Origin: Siphlonurus alternatus
Taxonomy: Eukaryota; Arthropoda; Insecta; Ephemeroptera; Siphlonuridae
DNA length: 64,000 nucleotides
Direction: 5' to 3'
Assembly: GCA_949825025.1 (NCBI GenBank)
Contig: OX463778.1
Coordinates: 35,604,616-35,668,615, forward strand
Part shown: piece by piece, positions 13,066 to 26,372 of the stretch
Numbering within the stretch: position 1 is the stretch's first letter
Layout of the letters: the number at the start of each line of letters is the position of its first letter
Notes under the pieces: generated by a model
What the model saw: the letters and a program-made list of their open reading frames with translations, nothing else
The model's database searches: none
Told to the model about the DNA's origin: nothing
Translations under genes and position numbers: made by a program

Positions 13066-14014
13066 AAAATACTAAAATCATAATTATGTTCAACTTACTA
13101 TCATGAAATTTACAATCTTCTTACAGTGATGAAATAGGAATTTGTCAATCGTTCTTGCAACATTATTTTTAATGCTAAGATTTTTATAAAATGAAATAAC
13201 CAAATGCAGTTGAAAAAATGCAATTTAATTGATAATATTCCTTTTATTATTATAAACATTATGAAAAGTTAATGATTTATCATGGTTAAAAAATAAATTT
13301 ATTAAAAGCATAATTTCAAATTATTATATTTATTTTTTCTTTAAATTCTGATTAAATAGCAAAAGACCACCAATTAACAGTGGCATGATGATTTGTTTAA
13401 TTTATTGTTACTACATGACTATTGTATATACTGCAAGGTTTTTGCTGCATCTGAGCGGCTGCAAATCTATGAGAACCTCCCAATCCTCGGCTGCAGCGAA
13501 CAGCTCTAGCAAAAGTTCACAATTTCTCGCTCCAATAAGCCTAGGAGCTAGGAACATTCATTTTAACTGCACAAACAGAAAGCTTAATTAATTAATTTTT
13601 ATGGTTTATGCAGTTCTTAAAGTTTTAAGTCTACACAAATTGAGAAAACGTTGAAAATATTAATTTGATTTTGTTTAAAATTTGTATTTTTTTTTTATTT
13701 CATTTTCTTTTTAGTTGTACGTAAATTAGCCTATTAGGTATTATAATTATTATGCAAAAAACAAATTAAAATTCTTTTAATTATTGCAGCAAAAATTTTC
13801 AAAGGTGATTTCTATAAGAATAGTGTGTCATAAGTACAACATTAAATTAAAATTGTATTATATAATATGCTATAATAAAATACAGTCATAATATAATATA
13901 TAGGAATTAAATATATAGTAGCAAGCGTGTTTTTGTTTTTTACTAATTTTTTTAAGATTGGAATGTTTCAAAGATGTGGGCATACTCCACATACTTCTTT
14001 TGCGAGTTTGCGAG
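12477..14014. other. Non-coding AT-rich DNA between mobile elements
   Basis: Contains the (TA)n tract at 13007 and a small GC-richer patch near 13440-13560. Nothing else is recognised. Confidence 0.7.
13007..13062. repeat. (TA)n microsatellite
   Basis: TA tract of about 56 bp, preceded by a shorter AT run interrupted by ACAG. Confidence 0.95.
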
Positions 14015-14163
14015 TAAAGCCGGTATTACAAGATACAATTTTTCCAACTATTGCATACAATTTTTCCTTACAAGAAAACTTGAACTCCATTTTTTTGTGT
14101 GGAGATGAAATTTTATTGCAAGGAAAAATTGTATGCAAAATTGTATCGTGTAATACAGGCTTA
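14015..14163. mobile_element. Palindromic MITE, GTATTACACGATAC family, copy 1
   Basis: A ~150-bp unit. The left end reads TAAAGCCGGTATTACAAGAT and the right end, on the other strand, TAAGCCTGTATTACACGATA. The arms continue with ACAATTTTTCC and TTGCATACAATTTTTCCTTA and their complements. The same sequence occurs at 27598-27737. It abuts the CRE foldback element (70 bp apart), and together they create a spurious 179-codon open frame across the region. Confidence 0.82.
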
Positions 14164-14232
14164 ACTTTAGTACTACTCTTTTTCTTCAGAAGTAAAAAGC
14201 TTTTTATTAGGAAGAGCAGAAGCATAATTATT

Positions 14233-14552
14233 AATGGAGTATCGACATCAATTTTTTTTTTTGCAGAAATGGATAGAGGTGCAAAGTTATGCTACCCTGA
14301 CTTTTTACAGATTTTTTACATCCCTGGAAGTACTTTTAAAAAATTATTGAAAGTCCTTTTTGTGACGTCACGCGGCGTTAAGTCCTATACCGGATCGGGA
14401 GAGATGCCTCGTGACGTCACAGAAAGGACTTTCAATAATTTTTTAAAAATACTTTCAGGGCTGTAAAAAATATGAAAAAAATCTGGGTAGCGTAACTTTG
14501 CACCCTCTATCCATTTCTGCAATAAAAAAAAATTGAGGTCAATACTCTATTG
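14233..14552. mobile_element. Long-armed foldback MITE with paired CRE sites, copy 1
   Basis: A ~320-bp palindromic unit. The outer arms (around GCAGAAATGGATAGAGG and its complement near 14500-14520) pair over ~80 bp. The inner arms (AAAAAATTATTGAAAGTC and CTTTCAATAATTTTTTA) continue the stem to a ~40-bp centre. A TGACGTCA palindrome sits on each side of the centre (14363-14370 and 14412-14419). No transposase is encoded. The inner-arm sequence and the CRE pair recur in the unit at 52390-52712, whose outer arms are different. The ends are approximate because no clear target duplication is visible. Confidence 0.8.
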
Positions 14553-16094
14553 TACTTCCGAGCAATTTCCGATGAAAATTATTATTTAAAAAAACTGTTT
14601 TCATATTATATCCATAATTGCATATTTTTAATGACATGGCGCACTATAAAGTTATTATGTCACATTTGAACATCCTTGTGAACTAGAAAATGTGAATTAA
14701 TTGTGCACTTAAAAAAATAAACTTTTAATATTTTTATATACCATGCAATATAAATAAATTTAAATCGTGTATAATTCCATACTTTATAAGTAAAAAGTAT
14801 ATATATACTCATTAAATGCAGTATTTTTAATTTACAAATGTGTTCTTAATATTCACTGTGCCTTATACTATTCATATTCATAATTATGAACAAACTTGCA
14901 GTAGGTGAGCATGCTGAAAAAAAAAAAAAATGTGATACTTGACCGGGTGAAGATGAAACTTGCATAATATAATATATTTATATACATTTTTTATTGCATG
15001 GCCCGACAGAACTTAACCTCTCTTCACCCTTCTCTTGCATATATTTTTTACACTTAACGGAAGCAAATATTTTTTTCTTGGATTATACCATAGATCTACA
15101 TATACTATTCCTTCATTTTCTTTAATTTAATACAGTCTTTAATTAATTAAAGTAAATCTCATATACATGGGATTTTTTTTTAAACTTAAAAATATTATAC
15201 TAATGAGATAAATTTTAAAATAAAATATCAACTTAAAAAAAAAATGTAAAATATATATTTCAATTCCAGGAATATTTACATCATAATATATGACGTATTT
15301 ATAAAAAAAAAAGCCCAACGCGTTACTCCATAAAATTTATATAAATCTCTTTATTTTAAATGACACACTTGAGTTTTAATGGGTTTAAAATTAACATGAA
15401 GCTCTTAAAAATATATATATAATATAATGAAAAGATTCTAAGCTGGATTCGTGTAGAGGTATCAGAGTTCCATATTCACTAGATATAAACGTATTTTAAG
15501 TAGGTTCTGGCATTGTCTCTACTTCCCGTCCTCTCTCACGATCTCTCAATGTTACCTCTGCTGCCACTACGATTTCCTCTAATTACGTAGATAATTGTTT
15601 CCCGGTACATCGCACTCAAGTCAACTCTACATGCTACGACAAGTTGTGATACAAGTTTTTTTTTATATTTAATCGTGACCTACAAATCATAATATAATTC
15701 ACACATCATCTTCTGTAAAACATTGTTCAATGTTCTCAATAAATGTTAAAATTTCCCATACAATAACCTTAATTACTCTTTTGGAATAATACTGACATTA
15801 AATTTCACGATCATGATTAGAATTCCACAAAGCACATGTCTCTTCGTGTTCTGGCCGTTCTCCAGGCGTCTTTTGACCCTTGACCTCGCGGGGCACGCCC
15901 GGTAGTGCACGGACGTGAGCAAGACGTCTCAATCAGATGGTCAGGGCTGTGATGCCATCTACACTGAGAAATATTTATGTTGTTCATATAAAAATTTCAA
16001 ACTTTCATAATTTGTAATTAGCTTTTAATAGTTTGTAGCATTATTTTGTGAATTTAATTTTTATATATATTAATATGATTTAGGCGCGATTTAC

Positions 16095-16136
16095 CAAGAA
16101 AGTTATCCAGCTTATAACCTTCTGGATAACTTCTTG
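16095..16136. repeat. Hairpin with ~15-bp stem
   Basis: CAAGAAAGTTATCCAG pairs with CTGGATAACTTCTTG, with one bulged A and an 11-bp loop. Isolated in AT-rich non-coding DNA. Confidence 0.7.
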
Positions 16137-18818
16137 AATCTATTCCATTAAATGCATATATATTCAAAAATAAATTTCAGTCAAAGAGAATCTTGTGTAA
16201 AACACTACTTTTCAAATTCTTCGGGCATATATTATTTTAAAAAAGATATCTATATTATATAAAGTTTTTATTTAATAAGACCAAACAATTACATTTCAAT
16301 CAAAGACGTGTACCTCTTTTATTTCAATTGAAGTCTTCATATTACCTCGGTAGGGAGGTACCTCATGCACATTCCAAACCTCGGCTAATTTCATCAATCA
16401 ACATCATAATAATCTCGGCTATTAAACAACAAAGGTACAACAATAGAAATTTCATAGTGTAGTTAGGTCTGTCTGTAGTGGTGACTGACCTTAGTTACTG
16501 CTACTGGCGAACATCCAGCCTAACTGCTAACCTACGACCTCTAAGTACACGACGTCTTAATCGCACAATCAACGTTTAACAACTCACACTTAATATTTTT
16601 TTTTATAGTGTAATAAAATCTATCCATCATACGTAATTACCCTGACTTGCAAAACATATTATATTAATTACTATAATATTTTCATTCAAAGAAGTCTATT
16701 ATTATGTATATATATAATTTTAACAATGAACATGAATTATAATACAAATTATAATATAAGTCAAACAAAAGGCTTTTACATTAATATATTCCATGGTCAT
16801 AGTACACAGCTTTTATATGCAGTATAAGGTGCGTGATATCTCTGTATATATCTCAGAACGTAGCACCGATGACAAAGCATGGTCGCTTGTTCTTTATTGA
16901 GAGTGAGGTTGGTTCGCGCCTGTCTGATATGAGGAATACAATAGTGTAGCATAAACTTTGCTCCGTGCTGTATGCAGTATTGCAACCCGGGAATGAACCG
17001 TCACGTTCGTCGCCGTTCTAGAGGACACTGCTCTTATAAATTAAAGTAGCATTTACATGAGGCGATAGAAATGGACTTCGAGTGCTGATTTTACAATGAA
17101 GTACTCAACAATAATATAATTATATTATAAAGCATTACTATATTTTAATTTAAAACGTTGATTTTTTTTTTAGTGTAATATTTGTGATAAAAATGAATCA
17201 ATGCAATATATTTTAGTTGCATGTAAATTTAACTATATTATCATGACTCATACCATGTGTAGAACTACAGAATTTCATTTCGCGTTTAGACCATTGCAAT
17301 GCAAACAGAGTAAGTATATATCATGCATGTATATCAGCATAAATACTCTCTTCAGTAATCCCCTAGAGCTTCGCTATATTACTAGACTACTAATTAATTA
17401 ACGCTGTACCTTTACACTTCATTATATTATCTATATTGCATAGTCAACATTTAACTTTGCTATAGCACCCAACCTTTTACTGAGAAATACAATATTAGAA
17501 TATTCAATTAGCTATAATTTAGAGAGAGAGAATTATGAGGGAAAACAACTATTTGTTGATTTGTTTTGGTAATCCTATAGCCGAGGGTAATTTGGACATA
17601 AAACTGTGAGTGTTAGTTATATTTTTGTGGTGGTTGCGTGTGACTTGTTGCTGTGCTACCGTGCTAGCTGCGATCTGCTCGCGGGGGCAATAAAATCAAC
17701 TTACCTCAGTCCTGGTCCATCGTCGTCGTTCCTTGCCCCCGCCCAGCCACGTTCGCTCACGTCCAACAAAACCTATCATCATTTTCAATAACAAGCATTT
17801 CTCTTTCAAATTTGTTTCTCATGTATCGTGTTACAAGATTTGGATTTTCGACTCATCCCAACTTTTTTTTTTAAAGTTAAAAAAGTTAGTGATTACATGA
17901 TGTATAAAAGTGAGAATATAAAAAGGTCTTTCAACTGATGACGTGATATATACAAAAAAAAATTATATATTATTTTGCGTGTCAATTATAGCTTTTATGT
18001 ATGATATGAAAAAATATTTGAAATTTTCTTTAAATTTTCTAGGAAAAAAGAATGTAATATTAATATGCGAGATAATTCGTGGCTTTTCATTGCCATCAAG
18101 TGCACCGTCTGCTGTGCGTTTGGTTGGCTTTATTAATTGGCTGCGAGTAAAAGCGTTGTGCTGAAGGCTGCGGGGGCGGCCAATTAAGCTGAGTGAGTGC
18201 AGCCCACCACCCTCGCCCGCCGCAGGGATTGAAGGGAGGGGGGAATTTTCATCCCAGAGACTAGGAACACCGTGGCCCCATCAGCAGCCAGGGGCCGCAT
18301 TGTTGCCGCCGTAACAATCACACACTGTAGTGATCCAACTCAAGATCTATTCTGCCTCAATGGTTTGCTTTCAACTAAAAATGTTCTTGTTTTAGAGACG
18401 GTGGGGTATTACCTTATATAATGGCACTTATGCTTTATTTGAAAATAAAAAGATCGGAGTAGCGTGAAAAACAAAAACAATCTGCTAGCTTTTAAAAATA
18501 CATTTTTTTAATTTTTTTTTTAATATGAAATAGTATTTAAAATTTTAGATATAAAAGTGTATTTTATTTTGCTGTATTATATAATAATATAATATATATT
18601 GTATACAAATATAAAGCTTGTATTTTATAAGTATGGTTTATTGTAATGGTGGTTGAAGTAATAGTGCATATATGTTATGGTGAAATAGGTTTAACGTACA
18701 ATAAAAGTTAAGTATGCCATGGTACCATATTGAAGTAGTTTCTGCTGCCTACCCAGTTAGCTACAACGATGTGCATGTTCCCACTAACGTAACAAAGTTC
18801 CACTATAGCTTGTTTGAG

Positions 18819-18965
<147 letters not shown>

Positions 18966-19126
18966 TTGAAAAGCTCCGCAGTGTTAGGTGTCCCAAGGGG
19001 ACTTGGCCCTCGCTGTGCAGTGGGCACAGTGAACATCGCCTCTAGTTTATCCTCCCCGCACCTAGAAGCTTGTAGCCACGGTTTTTCCCTTCTGATGCCG
19101 CACGCGTAAATCTGCCCCTACTGCCT

Positions 19127-19141
19127 CCCCCCCCCCCCCCC
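19127..19141. repeat. Poly(C) tract of 15
   Basis: A 15-base C run followed by TTCCCCC, within a GC-rich island that follows the compound (TA)/(GA) microsatellite. Confidence 0.85.
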
Positions 19142-21722
19142 TTCCCCCAGCACTCGCGAGGGTCTTGTTCCATCCTTTCTTTTCGCTGCCGTGCGTTTCC
19201 ACACTTTTAGTGGAGAACGTAATGTCTGCGCCAAACCTTTGTCATATATATTGTATTTATTTATTTTATTTTATAGAATTTAGCTTCGGGGTCATACCTC
19301 TTTTTAACTTATTGAGTATTGAGCTATTGAGTATGTACAACCATTGTCAATTTTATTACTCTTTTCCCCTTGACATTTTCAAGTGATGTAACTATAATTT
19401 TTTACTAATAAAAATATTTTAATTACTCATAGTAATTAATTTTCAAGGGTATTCATCAAGTACTCTTCGATAGCTAAAAAAAAAAAAAAACAGAAAGTTT
19501 TTTGTAATTATTATTAACAACTCCCCACCACATTATACGCATCTCATTTTAATTAACAGGTAAAAGCCGTAAAACAAAGAATTATTTTAAATTTAATGAA
19601 CACGTTCAGTAAGTCCACTAATATGATTATTTTTAATTACATGATAATTGATAATGATTATTATCATTGTGACAATATGTTTCCGTGATCTCTACAGAAT
19701 AAGCTGATTTCATTTTGACATAATAGGACTTAAAAATGAGAAGATATATCTTATTCCTGCGTGATGCAATATGTCTCTCAGTATATATTTGGTTTAATTA
19801 TATAGAACTAATATCAAGCTGAACCGAACTTTTATTTTAAATGTGAAATTTTCATATATCTAATATTTTCAATGCTGACCATCACCATTAAAAAAACAAA
19901 AACATTAAATTATATTAGAGTTCTTTAATAATAAAGATATTATAACAAAATCTGTATTGGTAATATGCTGATAGCTTTCGTTTTCGTTTTTTTTTTTTTT
20001 TTTTTTAAATAAACTATTTTGATATGTAACAGATGTATAGTAGTCCTAGACAGTCTGCTTGTTATATCAGTTACATGTAAATATAGTGTCGGTTGTCTGG
20101 TCTAACGACGACTTATTATGCGCGATATGTCGGCTTGGCAGTAAACCTGCGCTATCTAGATGGTATGGACGTTAAACATGGGTGCAGGCCGCAAATCAAT
20201 GGCCTCCAAGCTTATACCAGGCCTTGTGTCCCATACTATTTCATGCCTGCGTGAGAAATAATATTTCCTCTTTACACTGCTATAAAGACTATATAAAGTT
20301 TATAATTATTAATTTATATACAAAATAAATTCTTAAATATTTTGTTTGTAATATATACAACATTACTATTATAATTATTAAAGTTTTGCTCAACTTTGGT
20401 CTAAATATAAATATATTATACATTCGTTTGTTATTTCATCAATTTGCAACACTTCTGTGGTTAATTGAGTTGTCAATGGACGGGGAAAGCTGGTGGGTCA
20501 GAAGAAGGAGAGGTCAGTTGGCGACTAGGATGACCAAACGTCCCTTATACGGCTCGGAGCGTTCCAAACACGGAGCGCTGCGGCGGCGAACGTTTGTAAT
20601 GATAATGTCATCAGCCCGCGTGCAGCAGGCGACAAACAAGTGAGACTCTCGCGTTCTCTCAGTCCCAAGAGAATTAATTAAATTATTTTATGAAGTTATA
20701 AAATGTATGAAAATGAGAAATTATATTAGTGAAGATATTTTTCTACCAAATATAAAGTTACGTCTTTCGCATATAAATACACAATTTTGACGGTTGTATT
20801 ATTTTAATTGAGTTGTAAGCATCTATAGGATTGCATTTTATTTTCTTATTTTATGTAATGTATTGTATAAATTAATTTGATTTCTTTATACTTTTATTCT
20901 ACTCGTGTTAGATTATAGTTCATGATGGGAATAATTCATTTTCCGTTAATTCTATATATATTATTATGTTTTACATTATATGGCAAGTGTCCAGAAAATA
21001 ACAATAATTGTATGATCATTTTATCGCAGTTATATAAAACAAACAATGAAAGTTCTACTCATTGTCAGTTCTTCTTTCCTTCTTTTTTTTATATACAAGC
21101 AATTTATCAAGAAATAAACTTTGTATGACTTGATATTTTCTCATAAAGCTTATAAGTATAACTCCATAGAGAGATATAACACTGATAATGTATTTTGATG
21201 TTGTGATAGCAGTGTTAATGTAGAAAGATCATGAATATAGTATGTTACTCAGGCAGTTTGCAGACAACAGACCAAACTTTCTCCCTGTTATATAAGGGAT
21301 CGAGCGAGCGCCTTGAAGTAAGCAACTCTGGTAGCACTTGAGTCACGCGGGTTGCCTATATATTTAATCTTTGTTTATCGGGGTAAAAAAAAGTGCAGTT
21401 GCTTGCATGGGCGTGTAGAGACAGCGAAGTGAAGATAATGCAGACGTGCAGCAAGATAATGTGCAACTTCTCTTGTTGTCTCAACAATATGTGCTGCTGG
21501 TGCTTTGCTTTATGTGCTTGTCGGGAGTCACATCCAGACGGTACTGCTCGCTGTCAACGCCATACTTTTTATTATTATCACAAAATGCAAGCTATATATA
21601 CGATCAACACTGTAACCGTTGAATATTTTAGTTGAAATATTTAATATAAACGACTATTGTAAGAATAAGATGATTTTTTTTCTCATGTCTATATTATACG
21701 TATATTTAAAATAATTGCAAAT

Positions 21723-21727
<5 letters not shown>

Positions 21728-21755
<28 letters not shown>
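21728..21755. repeat. Poly(A) tract of 28
   Basis: A 28-base A run preceded by AATAAAGTA. It could be a retroposed 3' end, but the sequence to its left (21400-21700) is not recognised. Confidence 0.8.
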
Positions 21756-22177
21756 CGATGACATTAGAAGGAATATCTACTACCATACATTGTATAATAT
21801 ATGTATTATTTATAATATATAATATGTATACCATATTTATATATAACTTTTCGCTCTTTCAGATGTATTTGAAAAATTTATGCACCATTGGTTGAAAAAA
21901 TTGATGTCCTTTTAGCTATTTTATTCGAACTTATTGCAATATATTTTTCAATAGCTACATTGTGTTCGTTACATAAATTTAATATATTGAGTCATTGATC
22001 AAAGTGACGTTACCAATATATATAATATACAAATAAAGAAAGTATATATATGTTTGAATATAACATTGATATATTATGCTTGGGTCACCGTGATACAGAG
22101 AAAATTTTCTATAACTGAAAAGGTCATTGCAACCTTTTATACCTTATATATATACTATACATATAAGAAATAAAAAG

Positions 22178-22262
22178 TTTCACCTGAGTTTCGAACTCAA
22201 GACCTCCTGTTTTTTTTTTTTTCTACAAGGCAGCAGCAGCAGTAAGCTGTCAGACTAGGTAG
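22178..22262 (-). mobile_element. Possible tRNA-derived SINE head
   Basis: On the - strand TTGAG-TTCGAAA-CTCAG forms a complete T-arm (5-bp stem with a canonical loop). It is preceded by CAGGAGGTC and, about 45 bp further upstream, by CTAGTCTGACAGCTTA, which resembles a D-arm/anticodon region. A poly(A) interruption and a CAG run show it is not a functional tRNA. Confidence 0.4.
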
Positions 22263-22502
22263 GGAGAGATTGATTGCTTGATTAATCGGTTTGTTTTATC
22301 TGAGTGACGTATATGGACTCTCCCCCTCCCCCCTCCCTTGTTCTCCGCTTAGCTGGTCGGGCCCTGATGGGCGGGCCTGTTGCCAGTATGCTGCTTTTCT
22401 GTCCTCTTATATTGCGTAGGCAAACTCAGTCCCATTCTATTTGTTGTGTAGGCCATGCGCGGTGACGTTATTTTCTATATAATATCGTACAGTATACACT
22501 GT

Positions 22503-22615
22503 GATGTAGTAGTTTTATGTACAGTTTTTAAAGTTAAAAATTGGAATTCATAGGTAAGATTCTAATGCATGTATTCCAATTTTTAGCTTTAAAAACTGTA
22601 CGTTTTTGCTGCATC
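22503..22615. mobile_element. Foldback element / hairpin with 29-bp core arms
   Basis: The core arms 22519-22547 and 22573-22601 are reverse complements at 28 of 29 positions, around a 25-bp loop. Weaker pairing extends outward (GATGTAG against GATGCAG) to about 22503 and 22615. It resembles a decayed MITE. No other copy was recognised here. Confidence 0.6.
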
Positions 22616-23340
22616 CTGCTTGACTTTACTTCCACAATAATTTTTGAGAAGTACATTATAATTCCTATTTATATATAACTTAATATTGAATATATTTATA
22701 CTCTGCATAACGCTAGACTGCATGCCTTTAGGCAACATCGTATGTATGGAAGATTATAGGAAACTATATTCCCCTCCTAAAGTTTCTATATATAGAGATA
22801 AATTAAATTATGCTATTGTGCAAACTCATTTTCAAAGTTTATGCACATATTAAATAGTTGATGTTTATTTGATTTGTTCCTTTTGTATACTCTCTTTTTA
22901 ATTTATAGTTTGAATAAATTTAAAAATATATAACAAAAAAGCTGCTGTATCCTACAAGAAAGCAATAATATAATATAGAACGAAAATGCACTTTAGAGAT
23001 CTGCAGGGGAAGTATCATTTTTAAATATTTGAAAAAAAGGCATATTAACTTACTATTTTTATGTTTTTATTATTTAATTTTATTACAAGCAATTTTTATT
23101 TTTTATAAGCAATAAATTATAAAAAAATTAAGCATCGCAATTTCCATTGTAAAGTATTACACCCCCTCTTTTTTTTCATATGTTGCTTTTAATTAATGTG
23201 GTTTCCATGGTTTCTTTAGCTGAAATATTGAATTTTGAATGCAATCTTCATAATTACTGTAATTATTTAGCTATATAAAACATATACCTACCAGAACGAG
23301 AGATCTATGTCATCTATTGTGTGATTTGTGTGACAAAAGA

Positions 23341-23807
23341 TAGAATAGAATAGAATAGAAATGTGCTTTATTGCGGCGAGGTTTAGGCAAGCCCATTCTT
23401 ACACCTAACCGCCAAAAGAATACAAATGGGATTTAGCTGAAAAGAAAACATGTATTCATCGATTATTATATACACATAATACACATCAATTAAACAACAG
23501 GTCCAAAGTTTATACTTATAAAGATGTAATAATTTCTTGAAAAATGTTTTTGCTATCATTATTATCGTAGATATCACATAGTTCAACATCACATTCACTA
23601 GAATTTCACTCTGATGTGAAAAGATGACACTGATGCAATCTTCTTCTGCAGACGATTGGAACGGGTGTAAAAAAGTGTGTCTCGTGTCGATGGCGTCTGT
23701 TGGGGTGATTTATGGAGGCGAAGAGTGAAGAGAGTGCATCCCACCACCATGCAAGTCAGGCAGCCTCGGTCATAGAGACACGTAAATCTATCAAAGCTTG
23801 ACAGCAA
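23341..23807 (-). pseudogene. Eroded 3' end of a non-LTR retrotransposon (LINE) with a (TTCTA)4 tail
   Basis: Read on the - strand, the segment contains fragments typical of the extreme C-terminus of arthropod LINE reverse transcriptases: YTRSNRLQKKIASVSSFHIR then VKF. After a stop and frameshift comes FFKKLLHLYKYKL. It then gives a short 3' UTR with AATAAA (23367-23372 on the complement) and ends in four TTCTA units (23341-23360). The coding part is broken by at least one stop and frame changes, and the rest of the element is missing upstream. A short tandem-repeat tail is known from I/jockey/CR1-like elements. The clade cannot be fixed from this fragment. Confidence 0.6.
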
Positions 23808-26300
23808 ATATGCATGTATTGAGAAACGATGAATAATATTTATTCTATAGCATTTTATATATACTTATATAGTCGTATAATATACCATATATGTATGTGT
23901 GTTTGCCTTAGGAGAGGTATATAAAATACATTACTGAGAACATAGTTTTATTATAAGATTACTGATTTCATTTGACCAATGTCACTTTATTGTCTATTTG
24001 TCTATCAAAGAATTATGATTCTCCTCTTTTGCATGAGCTTACATTCGCATTGTTATATTCTTTATAAATAAACATATTAACTAGATTATAAATAATAATA
24101 AGATTTGTCTGTAAATTTATACGTATATATAGAAGAAGAAGATCGTATAACATTAAGACTTTTATTAGACCTCGATAAATATCCACACCAGCCACTTTAT
24201 TTAGTATTTTTACCGCCCACAATAGTTTTATTTTAAAAGTCAGTAGAGTTAATTAAAGTTTTGCTGCTGCTACGATCTTTGTGTTTTTGTGTTTGGATTT
24301 ACGCTAGCCAGCCCAGCGCAGTTTTTACGACGTTCAGGAGTTGCAGACCGACACGCCCACTTTAAAGAAAAAGGACGAGGGCGTTCTCGAGTGTCAATCA
24401 GGCTATAAAATTTTAAGGTGACGTGATTGTGTATATGCAACGCATAAATACATTATACAAGAGACAAATAATAAAATAAATCTAATTTTATTCTTCAGGT
24501 TGATAGGCTATAAAAGTTAACTATATAACATTGAAAAATTACACTAAAACATATTCATTATTATTATTTTTTATTATTATTATGTTACTGTTGAGTAAAT
24601 AATGATATGGTAATTTAATTTTTTATCGTAAGTGCATGCAACGGGAGCGATATTGCAAAGATGGTCGGGGACCGTTGATGCATGCGTTACCTGAGTCTAT
24701 TTTGTGTCCATCAGGTGATGAGATCAAAGGTCATGCGTGCCAGGATGTGTGTGGGGACACATCTGTGTAGGAAGGTATCCTTTCTCCGCGCGTCAGCCCA
24801 CATTATTGTCAATCTCTATACATATCGTCACCAGCTAGATAAACATCGATTATGACACACCTGCTGTATTGTGTGATTTTTATAGTAATTTTAGTTATAC
24901 TTGATTTCTATATTACATCATTTTCATTTTAAATAAAATATAATGTTTTTATATATTTTATATTATTTATATATTTTTTGTTCATATCGTAGATTTTATT
25001 TTTATAGATAAAATATCGTAAAACTTTATTAAAATCAATGGAAATTTATAAGGTTTGTAAAATTTCTGTATAAACATATAATATATTTTAAAAGGTATAC
25101 TATATTATGTTATATAGCTTTATGCGTATTGTATATTTTATAATATTATGAATATCTATTAAATTCATGAATTAAAGATATCAGAATATAAATGTATATT
25201 TTTTAAATGGAATGATAGATAGACTGTTTTAAAATATTGTCTATTTATTATTATGTTTTTTCTTACACTCTCTTAAAACGATATCTCCATGAAAATCTTA
25301 TTAAAAATACACACACAAGGTTCATTATTATTTTTGTAACTTGTTTAATTTAAAAAACATCATTGTAAAATATTTACTGCTAAAAAATTCTTAGAAATTC
25401 AGAAGTAAAATATATATTATTGATTTATGATGTTCAAGATGAGATTATCTTTCATAGCTTTTATAAATTTTAATGAATAATAAGATATGTATATTTATTG
25501 TTATCTTTTTCAAATACTAACTGGAAGTACTTATTCTGGGTAATATATATATTTTTTTTTAAAGTAGAGAGCTTGTTTCGATACAAATTTGAACTTTTAA
25601 AAATCCAATAAAAATATACATATTCAAATCGATGGAGCTCTTTATAAAATTTTATTCAACCACGTAATCAACGCAAGTTCATTGAATCGCGTAGATCGTC
25701 ATTGCATGAGTTTTTATTGAAATGTTATATAGCCAGTTGCATTTCCAAGTGGAGTATGTGTGCTCACTGCTCAGTTCGTATAGTTAGCCAATTTGCCTAC
25801 CAATGCTAATCAACAGCCAGTGAATGAGGGATGGAAATAACTACTTGATCATTCATCGTCTATATTATATTTGTAGTCAAGAGTTCATCATTTCAGTGTA
25901 TAGAGAGCAAAATAAACTATTATAGCTATCTATACACGTTTCAGTTTAAAACCTATAATTTTAACCAATTATATCCTTAAAAAAAAAGTTAATGGTCTTT
26001 ATTCTCTGTTTCTCATGTACACTAGATGGTATAGTAGTAGTATTATAGTAGCAAGAGAGTTAGTAATTATGGATTGTAAATTGAATTGCGTGACATTGAT
26101 TCTTAATAGTTATGCTGGCATACAAATTCTAAATAGGTTTATATTCTACTTTCTATAAGAAGGCATCATCATGTATCTTTTCACTCTCTCATACCACAGA
26201 AACACTTGGAAGTTATGTTGCTGCTACAGGAGAGCTTGTCTTATCAGCAAGTTTTGCTATTTGTGGCAGCATCATTTGTAACTATAAGAGCTAGGATAGA

Positions 26301-26372
<72 letters not shown>

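Noticed and set aside
13927..14466. 179-codon + strand open frame
   Set aside because: It runs across two inverted-repeat elements, and the translated product is mirror-image repeat sequence.
21396..21635. Cys-rich 80-codon frame
   Set aside because: The Cys/Trp richness comes from TGC/TGT/TGG-rich DNA. There is no signal peptide and no conserved Cys spacing that I recognise.
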